Notes under the pieces: generated by a model
Told to the model about the DNA's origin: nothing
Seen by the model: only the letters and a program-made list of their open reading frames with translations
Databases searched by the model: none
DNA from: a virus
Length of the DNA: 45,997 nucleotides
Virus record (IMG/VR): IMGVR_UViG_3300022074_000087
Location: 1-45,997 of that record
Strand: one strand, 5' to 3'
Shown: positions 41,061 to 45,997 of the stretch, one piece after another
Layout of the letters: each line of letters opens with the position of its first letter
How positions within the stretch are numbered: the stretch's first letter is position 1
Translations under genes and position numbers: made by a program

Positions 41061-41594
41061 ATGGCAAACATAGATGATTTTAAAGCAAATTTAATCGGTG
41101 GTGGTGCAAGAGCTAACCAGTTTAGGGTTACCATTACTCCACCTCCAGGCATTGCAATAGGTTTAGATGTGAGAAGAGCATCATTCCTTGTTAAAGGTTC
41201 TAACTTACCAGCATCAACACTTGGTGAAATTGCTGTACCATTCAGAGGTAGAAACATTTATGTTTCTGGTGATAGACCTGCTCCAGATGCTTGGTCAACA
41301 ACTTTCTATAATGACACTGATTTTATGGTAAGAAATGCAATGGAGAGATGGCAAAATGGAATTAATGATTATGCTAATAATACTGGTACTGTAAACTCTG
41401 CTGATTATCAGACAGATTTATTTGTAGAACAATTAGATAGAGATGATACAATTCTAAAGACTTATATTTTTAGAAGTGCGTATCCTCTAACAGTTGCACA
41501 GATTGATTTAACAACAGATGAAGCTACTGCAATTGAAGAATTTGAAGTGACATGGAGATACCAACACTTTGAACCATCAGGTGTTAGTTTTTAA
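41061..41594 (+). CDS. 19: Tail tube protein gp19
   Basis: A 177-aa protein (T4 gp19: 163 aa) with the tube signature: FKANLIGGGARANQFRVTIT, RASFLVKGSNLPASTLGEIA, VPFRGRNIYVSGDRPAPDAW, FYNDTDFMVRNAMERWQNGI, and the final EFEVTWRYQHFEPSGVSF. It forms the inner tube through which DNA passes. AGGAGG precedes its start, and it is expressed with the sheath gene; the gene 20 promoter follows directly after its stop. Confidence 0.96.
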   Translation: MANIDDFKANLIGGGARANQFRVTITPPPGIAIGLDVRRASFLVKGSNLPASTLGEIAVPFRGRNIYVSGDRPAPDAWSTTFYNDTDFMVRNAMERWQNGINDYANNTGTVNSADYQTDLFVEQLDRDDTILKTYIFRSAYPLTVAQIDLTTDEATAIEEFEVTWRYQHFEPSGVSF

Positions 41595-41624
41595 CCTACT
41601 AAATAGTATTACACAAACAGTAGG
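41595..41624 (+). promoter_or_regulatory. Inverted repeat covering part of the gene 20 ribosome-binding site
   Basis: CCTACT (41595-41600) pairs with AGTAGG (41619-41624), whose last bases belong to the Shine-Dalgarno TAGGAG. The late promoter overlaps the left arm. The stem is only 6 bp with an 18-nt loop, so weaker than the ones before gene 5 and the 821-aa gene. Confidence 0.5.
41598..41605 (+). promoter_or_regulatory. Late promoter (ACTAAATA) of gene 20
   Basis: The same octamer variant as at gene 5, 29 nt before the ATG; predicted start near 41611, leader about 23 nt. Confidence 0.6.
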
Positions 41625-41633
41625 AGTTTTATA

Positions 41634-43238
41634 ATGGCTGACCTTTTTGGGTTTCGTTTTACACGAATACAAGATGATAAGAACAAAGAAAAATTCACTC
41701 TGCCGTCTGAACAAGACGGCACGATTGATGTAGCTGGTGGAGGTTTCTTTGGTCAAATCCTAGACACTGACGGAAGAGAAAGAACTGAGTCTGACCTCAT
41801 TCGTAGGTACAGAGATATTGCACAACAACCAGAATGCGATAGTGCGATTGAAGATATCGTAAACGAAGGTATCGTTGCAAATGAAAGAGCTCAAGCAGTT
41901 CAAGTAGTTCTTGACCAACTTCCTTATCCAATGAAAATTAAAAAAGCAATTGAAAAAGAATTTGACCACGTTCTTCGATTATTAGACTTTGATACAAAAG
42001 GTCATGATATCTTTCGTAGATGGTATGTTGATGGACGATTATTTTATCACAAAGTAATCAATACAAAAAATCCTAAAATGGGTATTCAAGAAGTACGATA
42101 TATCGACCCACGAAAAATTAAAAAAGTTAGAGAAGTTGATAAAGATATTAAAAAAGGCACAAGTTTAGAACTTGTTAAAAAAACAAATGAATATTATATT
42201 TACAACGACAAAGGTATGTTTAGTGGTGGATATGGTTCTGGTTCTAATGAAGGATTGAAAATATCACCTGACAGTATCACCTATTGTCCATCTGGTTTGG
42301 TAGACCAAAATAAAGGTAATGTGTTATCTTATTTACACAAAGCTATCAAACCTGTTAATCAGTTAAGAATGATAGAGGACGCATTAGTTATCTATCGTAT
42401 CTCCAGAGCTCCAGAAAGAAGAATATTCTACATTGACGTTGGTAATCTACCAAAAATTAAAGCAGAACAATATCTGAAAGATGTTATGAATCGTTATCGT
42501 AACAAATTAGTGTATGATGCATCTACTGGTGAAATCAGAGATGACCGAAACCATATGTCAATGTTAGAAGATTTCTGGTTACCAAGAAGAGAAGGTGGTA
42601 GAGGAACAGAAATCACTACACTACCAGGCGGTTCTAATCTTGGTGAGATAGATGATATAACTTATTTTCAAAGAAAACTATATCGTTCATTGAATGTTCC
42701 TATCTCAAGACTAGAGGCTGAACAAAACTTTTCACTTGGTAGGTCAACAGAAATTACAAGAGATGAACTTAAATTTACAAAGTTTGTACAAAGATTAAGA
42801 AAGAAGTTTACACCAGTATTTACTGATATGTTAAAAACACAGTTAATATTAAAAGGCATAATGACACTAGAAGAGTTTCATAATATCAAAGAACTTATTC
42901 AGTATGATTTCTTACAGGACGGACACTTTACCGAACTAAAAGAAGCAGAACTTATGGAAAACAAATTGCAAACACTTCAAACTATAGAGTCATATGTCGG
43001 AACATTCTTCAGTAAGAAATGGGTGCAGAACAATGTGCTTAGACTTACTGACTTAGAAATTGAAGATATGCAAAGACAAATTAATAAAGAAGCTGGACTT
43101 GACCCAGACGAGGGTGGAGTTGATGTTCCAGATGGCACTGATGGTATTACAAGATATCCATCAATTGATGGTGCTCCAATACCAGCAGATGATGTTGCAA
43201 AACTAAAAGGTGAAGAACCACCAGAGGAGGATAAATAA
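41634..43238 (+). CDS. 20: Portal protein gp20
   Basis: A 534-aa protein (T4 gp20: 524 aa) with the T4 portal signature: LIRRYRDIAQQPECDSAIED, IVNEGIVANE, FDHVLRLLDFDTKGHDIFRR, WYVDGRLFYHKVINTKNPKM, RISRAPERRIFYIDVGNLPK, DFWLPRREGGRGTEITTLPG, and FSLGRSTEITRDELKFTKFV. The twelve-subunit portal sits at one head vertex, starts prohead assembly and is the channel for DNA packaging by gp17. The acidic C-terminus (GEEPPEEDK) ends one base before the next ATG. Confidence 0.97.
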   Translation: MADLFGFRFTRIQDDKNKEKFTLPSEQDGTIDVAGGGFFGQILDTDGRERTESDLIRRYRDIAQQPECDSAIEDIVNEGIVANERAQAVQVVLDQLPYPMKIKKAIEKEFDHVLRLLDFDTKGHDIFRRWYVDGRLFYHKVINTKNPKMGIQEVRYIDPRKIKKVREVDKDIKKGTSLELVKKTNEYYIYNDKGMFSGGYGSGSNEGLKISPDSITYCPSGLVDQNKGNVLSYLHKAIKPVNQLRMIEDALVIYRISRAPERRIFYIDVGNLPKIKAEQYLKDVMNRYRNKLVYDASTGEIRDDRNHMSMLEDFWLPRREGGRGTEITTLPGGSNLGEIDDITYFQRKLYRSLNVPISRLEAEQNFSLGRSTEITRDELKFTKFVQRLRKKFTPVFTDMLKTQLILKGIMTLEEFHNIKELIQYDFLQDGHFTELKEAELMENKLQTLQTIESYVGTFFSKKWVQNNVLRLTDLEIEDMQRQINKEAGLDPDEGGVDVPDGTDGITRYPSIDGAPIPADDVAKLKGEEPPEEDK

Positions 43239-43418
43239 ATGAGTAGTAAAGATTTTGTAGATGCGTTAGCAAGAGGTAGTAACCTAGACGCAGAAGATGC
43301 TTTTAAAAGTGCAATCGGTAACAAAGTTACAGATGCGTTAGAAACAAAAAGACAAGAACTCGCAAAGGGGTTTGTGAATAATCACATACCAGAACCAGAA
43401 GATGACAAAAAGGTTTGA
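43239..43418 (+). CDS. 67: Prohead core protein gp67-like, 59 aa
   Basis: A short frame beginning directly at the gene 20 stop (TAAATG) and ending at TGA 43416-43418. SSKDFVDALARGSNLDAEDA, FKSAIGNKVTDALETKRQEL and AKGFVNNHIPEPEDD match the layout of T4 gp67 (80 aa): a helical N-terminal half and a short acidic end. Position directly after gene 20 is the same as in T4. gp67 is a small component of the scaffold core inside the prohead and is cleaved by gp21. Its 3' end overlaps the next gene by 17 bases. AGGAGG lies before the start. Confidence 0.82.
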   Translation: MSSKDFVDALARGSNLDAEDAFKSAIGNKVTDALETKRQELAKGFVNNHIPEPEDDKKV

Positions 43419-43656
43419 CGAAATTTACATACCTTTCTTTGAGAAAGACGAACATAAAAAAACTAGGGAATATAAAAAGTTAAGTCCCAAGATGCGTAAG
43501 GCTGTGGACGATTTATTTAAAAAAATGGACTCTAAACCTTCAGATTTCCTAAATACTTTTGATAAAAATATAAAAGATGTTGCAAAAAAATATCGAGTGT
43601 CTGATAAAGACATAATGAAATATTTTGAAAAAGAAGTATTAACATTAGGATTGTAA
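43402..43656 (+). CDS. Small basic protein at the gene 68 position, 84 aa
   Basis: The frame overlaps gp67 by 17 bases and ends one base before the next ATG. The product is Lys/Asp-rich and helical: DEIYIPFFEKDEHKKTREYK, KLSPKMRKAVDDLFKKMDSK, FDKNIKDVAKKYRVSDKDIM, KYFEKEVLTLGL. The last 40 residues look like a small helix-turn-helix-like bundle. It has the place of T4 gene 68 (prohead core) but is shorter (141 aa in T4), and I cannot show homology. A prohead-core role is inferred from position only. Confidence 0.7.
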   Translation: MTKRFDEIYIPFFEKDEHKKTREYKKLSPKMRKAVDDLFKKMDSKPSDFLNTFDKNIKDVAKKYRVSDKDIMKYFEKEVLTLGL

Positions 43657-43657
43657 A

Positions 43658-44125
43658 ATGGCAATAAAATTAATAAGACACGCTGGAACAATCACTGTAT
43701 CTACAATGGGCGATGACAACGCTCACAGTCTTGACTGTGGTCTAATGGGAAAAGGACAAGCATTAAGAGTTAATGAGTTTGGTGGACAAGATGTATTCAT
43801 TAAAGTAACCGATACAGATACAGCAACTGCTGTTACTGCAACAAACGGATTATATCTTAGAGCAAACACCTCTGTACTCATAGTTCCTGATGGTTCAAGA
43901 TTTAAAAACATTGGAGGAGAAACAGGTGGATTTGTTGTTCAAGACACTGCAGCTAATGCTGGTGACCCAATAGTATTTGACGGCACAGACGCAAATAGTT
44001 TAGACGAACACGATAGACTTCTCTTAGACGGTGCAGAAGTAACAGTCACATTATCTGCAATAAATGAAACAGCTGGTAGTGATGGTGGTGTTCATGTAGA
44101 AGTAGTATCAGAGATTGTAGGATAG
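43658..44125 (+). CDS. Putative structural protein between core genes and protease, 155 aa
   Basis: A beta-rich protein (IKLIRHAGTITVSTMGDDNA, GKGQALRVNEFGGQDVFIKV, LYLRANTSVLIVPDGSRFKN). Residues 104-125 (IVFDGTDANSLDEHDRLLLD) are a copy of the acidic GTD/LLLDG repeat seen in the baseplate, neck and sheath proteins. No known family recognised. It sits between the gene 68 position and gene 21, where T4 has no such gene, so it may be a head decoration or other virion protein. Stop and start of neighbours are 1 and 4 bases away, so it is co-transcribed with them. Confidence 0.68.
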   Translation: MAIKLIRHAGTITVSTMGDDNAHSLDCGLMGKGQALRVNEFGGQDVFIKVTDTDTATAVTATNGLYLRANTSVLIVPDGSRFKNIGGETGGFVVQDTAANAGDPIVFDGTDANSLDEHDRLLLDGAEVTVTLSAINETAGSDGGVHVEVVSEIVG

Positions 44126-44129
44126 GAAT

Positions 44130-44786
44130 ATGGAAACACTAAAACTTATATCAGAAGAGATACAAGATGTAGAATATATTACCGAACAAAAAGATAACGG
44201 TAAAAAGAACTACAAGATAAAAGGTATCTTTATGCAAGCTGATATTAAGAACCGAAATGGTAGAATATATCCTATGGAAGTTTTAGAAAAAGAAGTAAGA
44301 AGATATAACAAAGAACAAATTAAAGAGAATAGGGCATTTGGTGAATTAGGTCACCCAGAAGGCCCAACCATTAATCTTGAAAGAGCATCTCATATGATTA
44401 CAGATTTATATCCAGATGGTAAAAACTTTATTGGTGAAGCAAAAATACTGTCAACACCTATGGGTAAAATTGTAGAAAATCTTATGGAAGACGGTGCAAA
44501 GTTAGGTGTATCATCAAGAGGTATGGGTAGTTTAAATCAAAAAAACGGTGCGAACTATGTTAGAAACGATTTTTATCTTGCAACTGCAGCTGATATTGTT
44601 GCAGACCCTTCCGCTCCAAATGCTTTTGTAGAAGGTATTATGGAAGGAAAAGATTGGGTTTGGAACAATGGTTCACTTGTAGAAGCAGAATTAGTGAGAA
44701 TGAAAAGTAGAATTGAAAGAAGAACACGCAGTCGACACGCAAAAGAAGATGCGTTAGAGTTTGCAAAGTTCCTCAAGTTGTTATAA
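44130..44786 (+). CDS. 21: Prohead maturation protease gp21
   Basis: A 218-aa protein (T4 gp21: 212 aa) with the serine protease fold of the herpes/T4 prohead family. The catalytic His is H75 in RAFGELGHPEG, the nucleophile lies in KLGVSSRGMGS (S128 or S129), and the third conserved region is ADIVADPSAPNAFVEGIMEG. The N-terminal half has the usual QADIKNRNGRIYPMEVLEKE. It degrades the scaffold (gp22, gp67) and trims the capsid protein after assembly. The C-terminal basic segment (RMKSRIERRTRSRHAK) probably anchors it to the core. The gene 22 promoter follows. Confidence 0.96.
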   Translation: METLKLISEEIQDVEYITEQKDNGKKNYKIKGIFMQADIKNRNGRIYPMEVLEKEVRRYNKEQIKENRAFGELGHPEGPTINLERASHMITDLYPDGKNFIGEAKILSTPMGKIVENLMEDGAKLGVSSRGMGSLNQKNGANYVRNDFYLATAADIVADPSAPNAFVEGIMEGKDWVWNNGSLVEAELVRMKSRIERRTRSRHAKEDALEFAKFLKLL

Positions 44787-44788
44787 TT

Positions 44789-44796
44789 TATAAATA
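44789..44796 (+). promoter_or_regulatory. Late promoter (TATAAATA) of gene 22
   Basis: Exact late octamer three bases after the gene 21 stop, 37 nt before the gene 22 ATG; predicted leader about 31 nt with AAAGGAG near its end. TATAAT/ATTATA arms flank the octamer. Confidence 0.85.
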
Positions 44797-44832
44797 TATT
44801 ATACTAAAAGACCAATTTAAAGGAGAGCCATC

Positions 44833-45997
44833 ATGGCAAACGAACTAGATAAATCAATAGAAGAATTGGAAGCAGAAGTGATTGCCGAGTTAGAAGAGGG
44901 TGCTCATGATGCTCCAACTAAAGGTGCAATGAAGTCCGAACCAATGCCTAAGAAACCAGCTGATGGTGCAACAGGTGAAGAAGATATCGGTGGAAGCACA
45001 CCAAGTAAAGTAACACCTCCTACAGGTAAATCTGCATCAAAGAGTTCCAAAGAAGTTAGTGGAGATGCACAACAAAAGGGAGAAGGGAAACCAGACAAAA
45101 TGCAAAAACATAAAGGTAAAGCAGATGGTACTGCAAGTTCATCTGATACTAAACCTCTTGCAATGGGTTATACAGATGACGAAATCAGAGAACTATGTCA
45201 TTCTAAATCTCACGACTGTGCAACATTCGTAGAACACCCAGAGTTTGGTAAAGGTAAACCAGTATTAAAATCACACGCAATTCCAGATGAAAACGGAAAT
45301 GTAGAGTGGTATGATGTACAATTCAAACATGGTATCGAAGAAAAAGTCATGGCAAAAGATATGAAGATTCTTGCAACTGAAGGTCATCACGAAGAAAAAA
45401 AGATGACTAAAGACGGTATGATAAATGCTATGAAAGACATGATGATGGGTATGCACAAAGAAAAGAAAGATGTTATAAAAGCAACTTTTGACGCAATGAA
45501 AGCTGGATACCACGAAATGGCTCATGGAGATAAAGAAGAGTCTGCTGAAGATAAATCAAAGAAAGAAGCAGTCGAAAAGAGAGTCAAAGATATCAATGTT
45601 AAAGAACACGTTGACGCATTAATGAACGGAGAGGGTGACCTTTCAGAAGAGTTCAAGAGAAAAGCTGCAACAGTATTTGAAGCTGCAGTGAAATCAAAAG
45701 TGCGTGAAGAAGTAGAAAGATTAGAGGAAGACTATAGAAAAGACCTAGACGAAAATATGGTCAAAACTCAAGAAGGATTGACTGAGAAAGTGGATAACTA
45801 TCTCAACTATGTCGTGGAAGAATGGACGAAGGAAAATGAACTTGCAATCGAAAGAGGATTAAAAGGTGAGATTGCAGAAGACTTCATTTCTGGATTGAAA
45901 CAACTCTTTGAAGACCACTACATTGATGTGCCAGACGAAAAGTATGATGTCCTAGAGGCACAATCACAAAAGATTTCCGAACTAGAAGCAAAGTTAA
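44833..45997 (+). CDS. 22: Prohead scaffold protein gp22 (partial, runs off the end)
   Basis: Open from ATG 44833 to the window end (388 codons, no stop). Residues 330-370 (NYLNYVVEEWTKENELAIER, GLKGEIAEDFISGLKQLFED, YIDVPDEKYDVL) are the gp22 signature, in the scaffold that shapes the prohead. Residues 1-110 are charged and Pro/Lys/Glu-rich. Residues 115-190 form an extra module: CHSKSHDC, EHPEFGKGKPV, DENGNVEWYDVQFKHGIEEK and ILATEGHHEE, which reads like a small KOW/SH3-type barrel. The region 185-215 is Met/His/Lys-rich. T4 gp22 is only 269 aa. AAAGGAG precedes the start. The major capsid gene 23 should follow outside. Confidence 0.93.
   Translation, partial: MANELDKSIEELEAEVIAELEEGAHDAPTKGAMKSEPMPKKPADGATGEEDIGGSTPSKVTPPTGKSASKSSKEVSGDAQQKGEGKPDKMQKHKGKADGTASSSDTKPLAMGYTDDEIRELCHSKSHDCATFVEHPEFGKGKPVLKSHAIPDENGNVEWYDVQFKHGIEEKVMAKDMKILATEGHHEEKKMTKDGMINAMKDMMMGMHKEKKDVIKATFDAMKAGYHEMAHGDKEESAEDKSKKEAVEKRVKDINVKEHVDALMNGEGDLSEEFKRKAATVFEAAVKSKVREEVERLEEDYRKDLDENMVKTQEGLTEKVDNYLNYVVEEWTKENELAIERGLKGEIAEDFISGLKQLFEDHYIDVPDEKYDVLEAQSQKISELEAKL

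Noticed and set aside
43230-43237. GATAAATA at the end of gene 20 as a late promoter
   Set aside because: It is part of the codons for the gp20 C-terminus, and the predicted start would fall inside the next gene after its ATG.
1-45997. CRISPR arrays, insertion sequences, integrase or host metabolic genes
   Set aside because: No regularly spaced identical repeats, no transposase or integrase motifs, and no photosynthesis or carbon-metabolism gene were seen in any frame.

Overview
This window is the virion-structure half of a T4-like (Straboviridae-type) marine myovirus genome. The order of recognisable genes is the T4/cyanophage/pelagiphage order: 5, 25, 6, a giant gene at the gene 7 position, 8, a DUF4815 giant, fibres, 13, 14, 15, 16, 17, 18, 19, 20, 67, 21, 22. 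The DNA is AT-rich, codons are A/T-ending, and late promoters are of the TATAAATA type. Short conserved accessory ORFs and many marine-phage tail-fibre motifs fit a phage of SAR11 (pelagimyophage) or picocyanobacteria. I see no photosynthesis gene, integrase, tRNA, CRISPR array or insertion sequence. The host assignment is inference.

Positions 1-3110 are an early/accessory region. It holds small genes joined by overlapping stop/start codons, three textbook sigma70 promoters (TTGACA-17 bp-TATACT or TATAAT), a gene-free stretch that may encode a structured RNA, a chain of micro-ORFs coding for hydrophobic peptides of 20-49 residues, a zinc-ribbon protein and a 2-oxoglutarate/Fe(II) oxygenase-like protein.

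Positions 3140-18921 encode the baseplate: gp5 hub without the lysozyme domain, gp25, gp6, a 1500-aa protein, gp8 and a 2113-aa DUF4815 protein. Positions 18921-27747 hold fibre, adhesin and chaperone genes, including an 821-aa protein with a blue-copper-like ligand motif. Positions 27780-30482 are the neck/tail-completion genes 13, 14 and 15. Positions 30482-36390 are a lectin/fibre cassette joined without a gap between genes 15 and 16, with overlapping stop/start codons at both ends. Positions 36390-38430 are the terminase, followed by a tiny DUF1289 gene and the only minus-strand gene, a degenerate HNH-like zinc protein. Positions 38977-45997 are sheath, tube, portal, prohead core, protease and scaffold; the scaffold gene runs off the end.

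Three window-wide patterns stand out. (1) An acidic beta-type peptide repeat (LLEDGT / LNGTDxSGTDAG) is present in at least seven otherwise unrelated virion proteins. (2) In eight genes the late promoter lies at a nearly fixed distance (17-20 nt) from the start codon, predicting leaders of about 11-14 nt. (3) At three of the late promoters an inverted repeat would hide the ribosome-binding site in read-through mRNA but not in mRNA started at the late promoter, the arrangement known from T4 genes e, soc and 49.
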